A DNA stretch of 7,329 bases from an uncultured Flavobacterium sp. (GCA_946479395.1 CAMLFV010000133.1:1-7329), one strand, 5' to 3'; counted from the first letter of the stretch, positions 1 to 7,010 are shown. Notes: generated by a model from the sequence alone, not told the origin. Program-made: numbers and translations.

Positions 1-1652
1 CAAAAGAATCAACAAATGCAATGACGCACGAATATATTACCGAATACAGCTACGGTATTTTTGAAACATTCAACTTATTAGTACCAAGAATTACAGGTGG
101 TGGTAACGGTGAAAACATCGGCACCAATTCAAATACTTACAAATACGTTTCAAGCTTTTTACAGTCGCAAGGTTACGATCCTGCTCCGGCACAACAATTC
201 GCAGACCACGCTCCTACTTATTGGGGCAAGCAGCCAATTGTTGCCGCACCTGCATATATTGGAGCTGTTGTGTTGTTTTTAGCTGTACTATGCTTCTTTG
301 TTGATGATAGAAAAGTAAAGTATTATTTAGGAGCCGGTGCCGCAGTTTCTATTGCATTATCTTGGGGTCACAACTTCTTTTTAACCGATTTTTTAATTGA
401 TACGTTGCCACTTTACAATAAATTCCGTGCTATAACATCAATCCAAGTAATTGCCGAATTATGTTTCCCAATTTTGGCAATTTTAGGCTTACAGGCATTC
501 TTTAAAGCATCAAAAGAAGAACAATTCAAGGCAATTAAAATGTCGGGAATGGTGTTTGCAGGAATAGTTGTTTTATTATTCGTTTTAAAAGGAATGATGG
601 ATTTTGAAGGATCTAATGATTCTTACTACGCACAGGTTTTTCAAGACGGCGGATCAGGTTTTATCAGTGCTTTAGTTGATGACCGTAAAGCAATGTACAG
701 CAAAGACTTATTGCGTACCTTATTGTTTGTGGCTTTAGCTGCAGCCGTTTTGTGGGCTTACAACAAAGAAAAACTAAATGCAAAAACTGCAGTTATTATT
801 GTCGGTTTATTGGGTGTTGTTGATTTGGTTGCGATTGATACCAATTACGTTAACAAAGATAATTTTGTTTCAAAACAACAGGTTGAAAGACCATTTCAGG
901 AGACTCCTGCAGATCAGCAGATATTGTCAGATAAATCGCAGTTCCGCGTTTTTGAACAGCAAGGCGGTTTTAGCAGTGCGCGAAGTTCGTTCTTTCATCA
1001 TTCGTTAGGTGGATATCATGCTGCAAAACCTAAAAAAGTTCAGGATTTGTTTGATTATCAGATCGCTCAACAAAACGTTGAAGTTTTAAATATGCTGAAT
1101 GTAAAGTACATTATTGGTAAAAATGAAGAAGGAGCTGATATTCCTTTGCAAAATCCGGAAGCTAATGGCAATGCGTGGTTTGTTAAGAACATTCAAAAAG
1201 TTGCGAATGCCGATGAAATGATGGCAGCAATGAAATCGTTCAAGTCAAAAGAAACGGCGTTGGTTTATAATGGTGTTAATGTTCCAAAAACGACTTTTAC
1301 TGCCGATAGTCTGTCACAAATTAAACTGACAAATTACCAGCCAAACAAATTAGAATATCAAACCAATAATAATGCTGACGGATTTGCTGTTTTTTCTGAA
1401 ATTTATTATCCAAAAGGATGGAATATTTCGATTGATGGGAAACCAGCCGAAATGGTTGAAGTGAATTACACCTTGCGCGGTTTGTATATCCCTGCAGGAA
1501 GTCATAAAGTTGTGTTTTCGTTTGAACCAAAAGTGGTAAAAACCGGAAGCACTATTTCGTTAATTACATCAATCATTGCCTTATTGATTGTAGCTGCGGG
1601 AATATTTTTTGCAACCAGAAACAAGAACGAAGAAAAAGTACAGAATATATAA
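1..1652 (+). CDS. YfhO-family membrane protein, C-terminal part (5' end outside window)
   Basis: The frame is open from the first bases (codons from position 3 read KESTNA) through to the TAA at 1650-1652, so the ATG at 21 is almost certainly internal and the gene begins upstream. About 549 codons are visible; Bacteroidetes YfhO-like proteins are usually around 800 aa. Counting from the Met at 21, hydrophobic spans lie near residues 74-94, 101-119, 143-162, 174-193, 230-247 and 255-273, followed by a soluble domain and a last span at about 509-531. Family-like motifs are TYWGKQP (67-73), LPLYNKFRA (129-137) and a C-terminal block with YYPKGW, IDGKPAE and NYTLRGLYIPAGSH. YfhO proteins are GT-C-like polytopic membrane proteins; in Firmicutes they are linked to glycosylation of envelope polymers, while the substrate in Bacteroidetes is unknown. 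The downstream glycosyltransferase agrees with an envelope-glycan role. Family assignment is confident; function is inferred. Confidence 0.85.
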   Translation, partial: KESTNAMTHEYITEYSYGIFETFNLLVPRITGGGNGENIGTNSNTYKYVSSFLQSQGYDPAPAQQFADHAPTYWGKQPIVAAPAYIGAVVLFLAVLCFFVDDRKVKYYLGAGAAVSIALSWGHNFFLTDFLIDTLPLYNKFRAITSIQVIAELCFPILAILGLQAFFKASKEEQFKAIKMSGMVFAGIVVLLFVLKGMMDFEGSNDSYYAQVFQDGGSGFISALVDDRKAMYSKDLLRTLLFVALAAAVLWAYNKEKLNAKTAVIIVGLLGVVDLVAIDTNYVNKDNFVSKQQVERPFQETPADQQILSDKSQFRVFEQQGGFSSARSSFFHHSLGGYHAAKPKKVQDLFDYQIAQQNVEVLNMLNVKYIIGKNEEGADIPLQNPEANGNAWFVKNIQKVANADEMMAAMKSFKSKETALVYNGVNVPKTTFTADSLSQIKLTNYQPNKLEYQTNNNADGFAVFSEIYYPKGWNISIDGKPAEMVEVNYTLRGLYIPAGSHKVVFSFEPKVVKTGSTISLITSIIALLIVAAGIFFATRNKNEEKVQNI

Positions 1653-2005
1653 TGAATATTTTAGGATTGGCAATAGCTGGCGCCATTGGAACTGTTTGTA
1701 GATACGAGATCGGAAAGATCATCACGTATCAGCAATTTCCTGTTGCAACCTTATTAATAAACACATTAGGAAGCCTTTTATTAGGCTTTCTTTTTATTAA
1801 ATACGCAGCAAACCAACAGCAGTTATTTGTGATTTTAGGAATTGGTTTTTGTGGCGGATTCACTACTTTCTCTACCTTTTCGTTAGATTTGTTTAAAATG
1901 TTGCAAGCCCAGCAATACTTCAATTTTGCAACCTATTTAAGTCTTTCAATTGTTTTAGGATTAATCGGAGTTTTTGCAGGGACGTATTTAGCCAAATTAT
2001 TTTAA
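1652..2005 (+). CDS. crcB: Fluoride channel/exporter CrcB (Fluc)
   Basis: This 117-aa, very hydrophobic protein has the usual CrcB length and about four membrane spans. Fluc proteins form antiparallel dimers in the inner membrane with two pores that let fluoride leave the cell, protecting enolase and pyrophosphatase. Visible family motifs are GAIGTVCRY (residues 10-18, with the conserved Arg17), FPVATLLINTLGS (29-41, with the pore Asn37) and GFCGGFTTFSTFS (65-77), which carries the central sodium-site/TTFST region and the Phe residues lining the pore. The ATG overlaps the upstream stop as TAATG, so translation is probably coupled to the YfhO-like gene. There is therefore no leader in which a fluoride riboswitch could sit, unlike many crcB genes. 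Only one copy is seen, so it should work as a homodimer. Confidence 0.95.
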   Translation: MNILGLAIAGAIGTVCRYEIGKIITYQQFPVATLLINTLGSLLLGFLFIKYAANQQQLFVILGIGFCGGFTTFSTFSLDLFKMLQAQQYFNFATYLSLSIVLGLIGVFAGTYLAKLF

Positions 2006-2010
2006 TCATC

Positions 2011-3294
2011 ATGAAAAAAGTACTCATTATAGCGTATTATTGGCCGCCTGCAGGTGGTCCCGGTGTGCAGCGTTGGTTGAAATTTGTAAAGTATCTTCCC
2101 GATTTTGATATTGAACCTATTGTTTATGTGCCCGAAAATGCCACCTATCCTATAATTGATTACGATTTAGAAAATGAAGTAAATAAAAATGTAACGGTTC
2201 TAAAACAACCAATTAAAGAACCTTACAAACTAGCTTCGGTATTTTCTAAAAAAAGTACCACCACAATTAGTTCGGGAATTATCAAAGCAGAGAAAAAACA
2301 ATCTTTTGTAGAAAAAATGTTGCTTTATGTACGTGGTAACTTTTTTATTCCCGATGCGCGAGTTGGTTGGGTAAATCCGTCGGTTAGCTATTTATCAAAT
2401 TACATTAAAACCAATACGGTAGATGTTATTATTACAACCGGTCCGCCACATAGCATGCACCTAATTGGTTTAGAATTACAGAAAAGATTTGCTGTAAAAT
2501 GGATTGCAGATTTTCGTGACCCGTGGACATCGATCGGATATCATAAAGAATTAAAACTGACCGAAAAATCGGCTCAAAAACATAAAGATTTAGAGCGTTT
2601 GGTGTTAACAAAAGCCGATACCATTCTTACTACAAGCTTTACAACAAAACAAGAGTTTGCAGCAATCACTCAAAAACCTATTCATGTAATTACAAACGGA
2701 TACGATATTGAATCGATTGAAAAACCGGCTTTAGATACCAAGTTTACAATCAGTCATATTGGTTCTTTATTATCAAAGAGAAATCCGCATATTCTGTGGC
2801 AAGCTTTGAACGAAATTTTGCAAGAGAATGATCAGTTTCGATCAGATTTTCAATTACAGTTAATTGGTAAAGTAAGTTCGGAAATTATTGATACCATTAA
2901 AGAATTTCAATTAGATAATTATCTGAATGTATTAGGATATGTATCGCATACCGAAGCGTTGAAATATCAGCGAAGTTCGCAGGTTTTATTGTTGATTGAA
3001 ATTGATTCGTTCGAAACCATTGGAATTATCCCAGGAAAATTGTTCGAATACATGGCTGCAGAACGACCTATTCTGGCAATCGGACCAAAACAAAGCGATG
3101 TTGAAAAGATCATTAAAGATACCAATGCCGGCAAGTATTTTAATTACGATAATTTGCAAGAAGTAAAAAAGTATATTTTAGGCTGTTACGAGAAATATCA
3201 ACAGAAAAACCTAAAAGTTCACGGTATTGGTTTGCAATATTTCAGCCGAAAAAAATTGACAGAAAAATTAGCTGGCGTTATTAAAAATATATAA
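2011..3294 (+). CDS. GT4-like (GT-B fold) glycosyltransferase
   Basis: This 427-aa cytosolic or membrane-associated protein starts 5 nt after crcB. The N-terminal Rossmann half opens with VLIIAYYWPP and AGGPGVQRW (residues 4-22), the glycine-rich acceptor-side loop typical of GT-B enzymes in Bacteroidetes envelope clusters. Further landmarks are IPDARVGWV (113-121), TTGPPHS (142-148), ADFRDPW (166-172) and ITNGYD (227-232), the last at the domain junction. The C-terminal half carries GKLFEYMAAERP (342-353), matching the nucleotide-sugar-binding E-x7-type region of GT4 enzymes, with Glu346 as the likely ribose/diphosphate contact. No signal peptide or membrane span is evident. It probably transfers a sugar from a nucleotide-activated donor to a lipid- or polysaccharide-linked acceptor; donor and acceptor cannot be read from the sequence. 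The fold and family are well supported, the substrate is not. It ends just before a strong hairpin. Confidence 0.88.
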   Translation: MKKVLIIAYYWPPAGGPGVQRWLKFVKYLPDFDIEPIVYVPENATYPIIDYDLENEVNKNVTVLKQPIKEPYKLASVFSKKSTTTISSGIIKAEKKQSFVEKMLLYVRGNFFIPDARVGWVNPSVSYLSNYIKTNTVDVIITTGPPHSMHLIGLELQKRFAVKWIADFRDPWTSIGYHKELKLTEKSAQKHKDLERLVLTKADTILTTSFTTKQEFAAITQKPIHVITNGYDIESIEKPALDTKFTISHIGSLLSKRNPHILWQALNEILQENDQFRSDFQLQLIGKVSSEIIDTIKEFQLDNYLNVLGYVSHTEALKYQRSSQVLLLIEIDSFETIGIIPGKLFEYMAAERPILAIGPKQSDVEKIIKDTNAGKYFNYDNLQEVKKYILGCYEKYQQKNLKVHGIGLQYFSRKKLTEKLAGVIKNI

Positions 3295-3299
3295 AATAA

Positions 3300-3329
3300 A
3301 AGGAGTTTACCCAAAAAAGTAAACTCCTT
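3300..3329. terminator. Probable bidirectional intrinsic terminator between convergent genes
   Basis: A perfect 11-bp inverted repeat (3300-3310 pairing with 3319-3329; core AGGAGTTTAC / GTAAACTCCT) encloses an 8-nt A-rich loop, starting a few bases after the glycosyltransferase stop. On the plus strand the 3' side is not a good U-tract (tcataaacac). On the minus strand the stem is followed by TTTATTTTATATAT, so the U-tract is better for transcripts arriving from pstB. It probably ends the envelope operon and backs up termination of the pst operon about 200 nt downstream of pstB. Confidence 0.75.
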
Positions 3330-3416
3330 CATAAACACACTTTTGCGAAAAAATGAATTTTATAATTAGTTAATGATTATCAGTAATTATTAATCTGGTA
3401 ATATATATAAATCTTC

Positions 3417-3494
3417 GTCAGTTCGAGCTTGTCGAGAACTTCTCATTTAGGACTTCTCGATACAGTTTTCTATCGAAAACTTACTCGAAGTGAC
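3417..3494. repeat. REP-like imperfect palindromic intergenic repeat
   Basis: Outer arms GTCAGTTCGAG (3417-3427) and CTCGAAGTGAC (3484-3494) are inverted repeats matching at 10 of 11 positions. Inside are a second inverted pair TCGAGAA (3432-3438) / TTCTCGA (3454-3460), a direct repeat of ACTTCTC (3438-3444 and 3452-3458), and a perfect 7-bp hairpin AGTTTTC-TATC-GAAAACT (3464-3481). No ORF is apparent. The TCGAG/CTCGA core with a small hairpin resembles interspersed palindromic elements I recall from flavobacterial intergenic regions. That recognition is from memory, and copy number cannot be judged from one window. Confidence 0.6.
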
Positions 3495-3529
3495 AACAGT
3501 TTTACAGACTTTCAAATTCTTAACAACAA

Positions 3530-4276
3530 TTATCCAAAATAACCGCTGATATAATTTGCTGTCATTTCGTTTTTAGGATGATTAAAAATTTCATCGGTTG
3601 TACCTTCTTCCTTCACTTCGCCCAAATACATAAACACGGTTTTATCGGCAATGCGTTGCGCTTGTTGCATATTGTGTGTAACAATAACAATGGTATATTT
3701 CTTTTTTAAATGTTTAATTAATTCCTCAATTTTCAATGTACTCACCGGATCTAAAGCAGAACAAGGTTCGTCCATTAAAATAACTTCTGGTCGCAAAGCT
3801 ACTGCGCGTGCAATACACAAACGTTGTTGCTGACCACCCGATAAGCGTGTTGCCGGCATTTTTAAATCGTTCTTAACTTCGTCCCACAAATACGCTTCTT
3901 CCAATGCTTTTTGTACTACCTCTTTATTACATGGTAAGTTGTTGATTTTTAAACCGTAGGCAATGTTTTCGTAAATACTTTTTGGAAACGGATTTGCCTT
4001 TTGAAAAACCATTCCGATACGTTTGCGGATTTCTGTAACAGGAACGTGTCTGTCATAAAGATCTAATTCTTCCAAATGAAGTGATCCGTTAATTTTTGCA
4101 TCGGGAAACAAATCGTGCATGCGGTTAAAACTGCGTAACAAGGTGCTTTTTCCACAACCCGATGGTCCGATTAATGCCGTGATTTCATGTTCTGCAAAAG
4201 AAACATTGATATTTTTTAACACTTGTTTCTCTCCGAAACTAATGTTTAAGTTTTGTGCTGATAATTTAGTTTTCAT
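3530..4276 (-). CDS. pstB: Phosphate ABC transporter ATP-binding protein PstB
   Basis: PstB hydrolyses ATP on the cytoplasmic face to drive phosphate import through PstC/PstA. The 248-aa length is close to the family norm (about 250-260). All nucleotide-binding motifs are intact: Walker A GPSGCGKST (residues 37-45, Lys43), the Q-loop in VFQKANPFPKS (90-100, Gln92), ABC signature LSGGQQQR (145-152), Walker B VILMDE (165-170, catalytic Glu170), the following PCSALDP D-loop and the switch His201 in VTHNMQQ. The NPFPKSIYENIAYG segment after the Q-loop is typical of PstB rather than other ABC ATPases. Its ATG overlaps the end of pstA by 11 nt, so it is the last gene of the pst operon seen here. 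A phoU gene, which often comes next, is absent; the strand is free of genes from here to the convergent glycosyltransferase. Confidence 0.97.
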   Translation of the reverse strand: MKTKLSAQNLNISFGEKQVLKNINVSFAEHEITALIGPSGCGKSTLLRSFNRMHDLFPDAKINGSLHLEELDLYDRHVPVTEIRKRIGMVFQKANPFPKSIYENIAYGLKINNLPCNKEVVQKALEEAYLWDEVKNDLKMPATRLSGGQQQRLCIARAVALRPEVILMDEPCSALDPVSTLKIEELIKHLKKKYTIVIVTHNMQQAQRIADKTVFMYLGEVKEEGTTDEIFNHPKNEMTANYISGYFG

Positions 4277-5123
4277 TTTTTCTGTATTTATAACGAATAT
4301 AAAATGCCGTAAGATTTAATAAAAAGACCACAATAACCAATACTAAAGCGGTACCGTACGCAATTGGTCTAACTTGGTCTATTGACTGATGCTGAGTTGA
4401 CAACATATACAAGTGATAAGGCAGCGCCATGAATTCTTGGTTAAGGTAGCCCGAACTTCCGTTTATGTAAAAGGCTGCACCGGTAAATAAAATGGGTGCA
4501 GTTTCGCCCGCTGCTCTTGAAAGTGTTAATACAACACCTGTTAAAATTCCTGACATTGCCGATGGTAGCACCACATCTTTTATGGTTTCAAATTTGGTTG
4601 CACCAACTGCTAATGCTGCTTCGCGTGTACTGTTCGGAATCCTTTTTAAGGCTTCTTCGGTAGTTGTGATGATGTATGGTAACGATAACAAACCTAATGT
4701 TAAACCAGCTGCGATTAACGATGTTCCAAACTGTAATGCCTGAACGAACAATGCCAAACCGAACAACCCGTAAATGATTGATGGAACTCCAGACAAGTTT
4801 CTGATTGATGCACGAATGGTTCTTGTTAACCAGTTGTTTTCTGCGTATTCGTTTAGATAAATCGCACAACAAACGCCAAATGGTATCGCAAAGAGTGCCG
4901 TGATTAATGTTAGAAGAACTGTTCCGATGATCGGAGTTAAAATTCCGCCTTTAGTCATTCCTGCCGATGGAACTTTCGATACAAATTCCCATGACAAAGA
5001 TGATGCGCCTTTTGATACAATTTCCCAAATAATAACAAATAAGAAAAAGCAGACAATAAGTGTGGTTAATAATAAAGTACCCCACTCTACTACCGATGAT
5101 AATTTATTGGTTTTATACTGCAT
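4266..5123 (-). CDS. pstA: Phosphate ABC transporter permease PstA
   Basis: This is one of the two inner-membrane subunits forming the phosphate translocation path. It has 285 aa with about six hydrophobic spans, near residues 15-36, 60-90, 112-130, 136-155, 192-217 and 254-277. The cytoplasmic EAA coupling loop that contacts PstB is clear: EAALAVGATKFETIKDVVLP (residues 168-187, with the invariant Gly174). It is followed by SRAAGETAPILFTGAA, where the GETAP block is characteristic of PstA and distinguishes it from PstC (GETMTV). The 5' end overlaps pstC by 11 nt and the 3' end overlaps pstB by 11 nt, suggesting translational coupling and fixed subunit ratios. The start ATG at 5121-5123 is supported by this overlap and by the length. 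Confidence 0.96.
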   Translation of the reverse strand: MQYKTNKLSSVVEWGTLLLTTLIVCFFLFVIIWEIVSKGASSLSWEFVSKVPSAGMTKGGILTPIIGTVLLTLITALFAIPFGVCCAIYLNEYAENNWLTRTIRASIRNLSGVPSIIYGLFGLALFVQALQFGTSLIAAGLTLGLLSLPYIITTTEEALKRIPNSTREAALAVGATKFETIKDVVLPSAMSGILTGVVLTLSRAAGETAPILFTGAAFYINGSSGYLNQEFMALPYHLYMLSTQHQSIDQVRPIAYGTALVLVIVVFLLNLTAFYIRYKYRKNEN

Positions 5124-6003
5124 GATATTTTCTGAATCGGTTAATAAAAAATTCTCCCACTAAATTTGCAAACAATGTCATAAAGAACAAAACAGTTGCA
5201 ATAGCGTAAAGTGCGTAATAATGTGTAGTTTGATACGGAACCTCGCCCATTTCAATGGCAATAGTAGCCGTCATGGTTTTAACAGAATCAAACATGCCTG
5301 TAGGTATCAACGCAGCATTTCCTGTTGCCATTAAAACCGTCATTGTTTCACCAATTGCGCGACCAACACCTAACATTACCGCAGCGATAATTCCAGGTGC
5401 CGCAGCAGGAATAATCACTTTTCGTAACGTTTGCCATTTGGTTGCACCCACACCGTAACTAGCTTCTTTATAAGCATTTGGCACAGCGTGTATAGCATCT
5501 TCGGCAACCGTAATAATTGTCGGCAACGCCATGATTGCCAATAAAATTGCTCCGTTTAAGGCGTTCAACCCGTTTGGTAAATCTGCCATGTTAGCAATTC
5601 CCGGACTAACAACTACAATTCCTAAAAAACCGATAACTACCGATGGTATCGCAGCCAACATTTCAATAGCCGGTTTCAAGATGTTTTTTAATCTACTACC
5701 TGCATATTCCGATATAAAAGCTGCAGTGCCTATTCCTAAAGGTATCGCAATAATCATCGCTCCAAATGTAACAATGGTAGTACTAATAATTAAAGGCAAC
5801 ATGCCGTATTTTGGTGTTTTTGCTGTTGGTGCCCATTCCATTCCCGTGATAAAATCTAACGGTTTAATATCTAAAAAGAACGATATAGAATTGTAAACCA
5901 GCATGGCAAATATGCCGCCTAATAATGCCAAAACTAAAAAGCCGGTGGTTTTAAAAACTACTTTAAATATTTTATCGACTGATATTCGTGTTCTGTATCT
6001 CAT
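5113..6003 (-). CDS. pstC: Phosphate ABC transporter permease PstC
   Basis: This is the second inner-membrane permease subunit, partner of PstA. It has 296 aa with hydrophobic spans near residues 20-42, 69-97, 113-134, 149-168, 203-226 and 262-287. The PstC landmarks are the periplasmic WAPTAKTPKYGMLPLI stretch (57-72), AAIPSVVIGFLGI (117-129) and the EAA coupling loop EASYGVGATKWQTLRKVIIP (180-199), followed by GRAIGETMTVLMATGN (214-229). Only 1 nt separates its ATG from the pstS stop, and its 3' end overlaps pstA by 11 nt, so the four genes form one transcription unit. The start at 6001-6003 follows directly on the pstS TAA and gives a normal positively charged cytoplasmic N-terminus (RYRTR). 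Confidence 0.96.
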   Translation of the reverse strand: MRYRTRISVDKIFKVVFKTTGFLVLALLGGIFAMLVYNSISFFLDIKPLDFITGMEWAPTAKTPKYGMLPLIISTTIVTFGAMIIAIPLGIGTAAFISEYAGSRLKNILKPAIEMLAAIPSVVIGFLGIVVVSPGIANMADLPNGLNALNGAILLAIMALPTIITVAEDAIHAVPNAYKEASYGVGATKWQTLRKVIIPAAAPGIIAAVMLGVGRAIGETMTVLMATGNAALIPTGMFDSVKTMTATIAIEMGEVPYQTTHYYALYAIATVLFFMTLFANLVGEFFINRFRKYHAV

Positions 6004-6004
6004 G

Positions 6005-6844
6005 TTATTTTTCTTCTATAATGTAATATCCGTGCTCTTCGATCATTTTTTTGCCTGGCGCACTCTTTTCAAAATCGATAAAAGGTTTTACTTTATGCCA
6101 TGATTCAGCCAAAACAAACTGATACAACGGGCGTTGAAAAAAATACAAACTGTTGTTTATTGTTTCTGTATCGATAGGCGAATATGCTACAGCATCGGGC
6201 TTTTCTTTAATTTTTAGAATTTTGATCAGCGCGTTTGAATTAATTTCGTGCGAAACATAACCTGCACCTACATAACCAATGCCCGATTTATCTGCCTTAA
6301 CACCTTCTAAAATCTGTGCGTTACCCGTCATTTCTTTTGCAGCGTTAGAAAATTCGATCTTCAGTTTTTTCTTCACAAACGAATGCGTTCCCGAACTACT
6401 TTGTCGACCGTAAATGTTTATTGGCAAATCGATATCAGCAATTTCAGACCAGTTTTTAATATCGCCTTTTAAGATCTTTCCAAGCGTTTCCAGATCTATT
6501 TCTTCTAAAGGCAAATCTTTGTGAACAATAAAAGCGGTGGCATCTTCTGCAAAAACAACGGTTTTAACCTCGATTTTGGCTTTTTTAAACTGTTCGATTT
6601 CCTTGTCTGATAACGGACGTGAAGAATTGGCTATATCTGCCTGCCCGTTTAATAATGAAGTGATGCCTAAGCCCGATCCTCCGCCCGAAATTGCTATACT
6701 AAAATCGGGATTAACCTTAGTATATTGTTCCGCCAAATTCACTGCCAGATTCACTTCTGTGTCTGATCCTTTCATTTTTACCGAGCTGTTGTCGCTGCAC
6801 GCAAAAAGTGAAAAAATACTCATAACAACTAAAAGTTTTTTCAT
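6005..6844 (-). CDS. pstS: Phosphate-binding lipoprotein PstS
   Basis: PstS is the substrate-binding protein that captures phosphate outside the inner membrane and delivers it to PstC/PstA. The N-terminus is a lipoprotein signal: MKKLLVV, a hydrophobic stretch, then lipobox LFAC with acylated Cys16. The mature protein then begins C-S-D-N. The PBP-like fold shows the ligand motifs GSDT (26-29), SGGGSGLGITSLLNGQADIA (53-72), SSRPLS (74-79), the conserved KGDIKNWSEI (126-135) and GRQSSSGTH (146-154), whose Ser and Thr residues contact phosphate in the family. At 279 aa it is shorter than E. coli PstS (about 346) and matches the compact PstS type common in Bacteroidetes. It is the first gene of the pst operon, transcribed away from a 258-nt divergent intergenic region holding Pho-box-like repeats. 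Confidence 0.95.
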   Translation of the reverse strand: MKKLLVVMSIFSLFACSDNSSVKMKGSDTEVNLAVNLAEQYTKVNPDFSIAISGGGSGLGITSLLNGQADIANSSRPLSDKEIEQFKKAKIEVKTVVFAEDATAFIVHKDLPLEEIDLETLGKILKGDIKNWSEIADIDLPINIYGRQSSSGTHSFVKKKLKIEFSNAAKEMTGNAQILEGVKADKSGIGYVGAGYVSHEINSNALIKILKIKEKPDAVAYSPIDTETINNSLYFFQRPLYQFVLAESWHKVKPFIDFEKSAPGKKMIEEHGYYIIEEK

Positions 6845-6920
6845 AATTAGCTTGAATGTTTCATCGGCACAAAATTGATTTTTTAAGATAAATGGAATGT
6901 TACACTTGTATTAAGCTAAT

Positions 6921-6945
6921 ATTAACAAATAACCGTTATGTTAAT
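6921..6945. promoter_or_regulatory. Inverted repeat upstream of pstS (candidate operator)
   Basis: Perfect 7-bp arms ATTAACA (6921-6927) and TGTTAAT (6939-6945) are separated by 11 nt. Within the spacer lies a second small dyad ATAAC-C-GTTAT (6929-6939), whose centre is shifted by one base. It sits about 80-100 nt upstream of the pstS ATG, where a regulator or the promoter would be expected. The right arm contains the first half-site of the 11-bp-phased array described separately. It is an AT-rich sequence, so part of this symmetry may be chance. Confidence 0.35.
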
Positions 6946-7010
6946 TTATTGTAAATACACCTTAACCCCGTTGTTAAGGTAATAATGTGTTGATGTTTGA
7001 TTGATGTTTT
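6939..7010 (-). promoter_or_regulatory. Pho-box-like array of 11-bp-phased half-sites upstream of pstS
   Basis: Reading the plus strand every 11 bases gives TGTTAA (6939), TGTAAA (6950), CTTAAC (6961), TGTTAA (6972), TAATGT (6983), TGTTTG (6994) and TGTTTT (7005); five of seven begin with TGT. On the pstS sense strand the best ones read TTAACA and TTTACA separated by exactly 5 nt. PhoB/PhoP response regulators of the OmpR family bind direct repeats with about 11-bp spacing, and Bacillus PhoP boxes are TT(A/C/T)ACA-type repeats. Position upstream of a pst operon makes phosphate-starvation control the natural reading. The repeats and phase are seen; the regulator is inferred. A TAATAT -10-like hexamer lies at 6919-6924 on the minus strand. 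Confidence 0.45.
6959..6980. promoter_or_regulatory. 8-bp perfect inverted repeat in divergent intergenic region
   Basis: ACCTTAAC (6959-6966) and GTTAAGGT (6973-6980) are perfect reverse complements around a 6-nt loop CCCGTT. There is no U-tract on either strand, so it is not a convincing terminator. It may be a dyad operator or a hairpin in the 5' leader of a transcript, and it shares bases with the 11-bp-phased repeats. Confidence 0.35.

Noticed and set aside
21..23. ATG at 21 as the true start of the YfhO-like gene.
   Set aside because: The frame is open upstream to the window edge, and the first visible residues continue into a family motif region lying mid-protein in full-length homologues.
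1771..1795. AAGCCT/AGGCTT hairpin followed by a T-rich run, resembling an intrinsic terminator inside crcB.
   Set aside because: It encodes the conserved LGSLLLGFL part of the channel, so the symmetry is explained by coding constraint; the stem is only 6 bp and the downstream gene is tightly linked.
1884..1891. TAGATTTG, a match to the TAnnTTTG promoter element within crcB that could drive the glycosyltransferase.
   Set aside because: No TTG -33 element at proper spacing and the site lies in conserved coding sequence; matches this short are common in AT-rich DNA.
5531..5896. A 121-codon plus-strand open frame opposite pstC.
   Set aside because: It is antisense to a well-supported permease gene; its composition mirrors the hydrophobic codons of pstC and it has no recognisable family features.
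6537..6878. A 113-codon plus-strand open frame opposite pstS.
   Set aside because: It is antisense to a conserved lipoprotein gene and runs into the regulatory region; no domain is visible.
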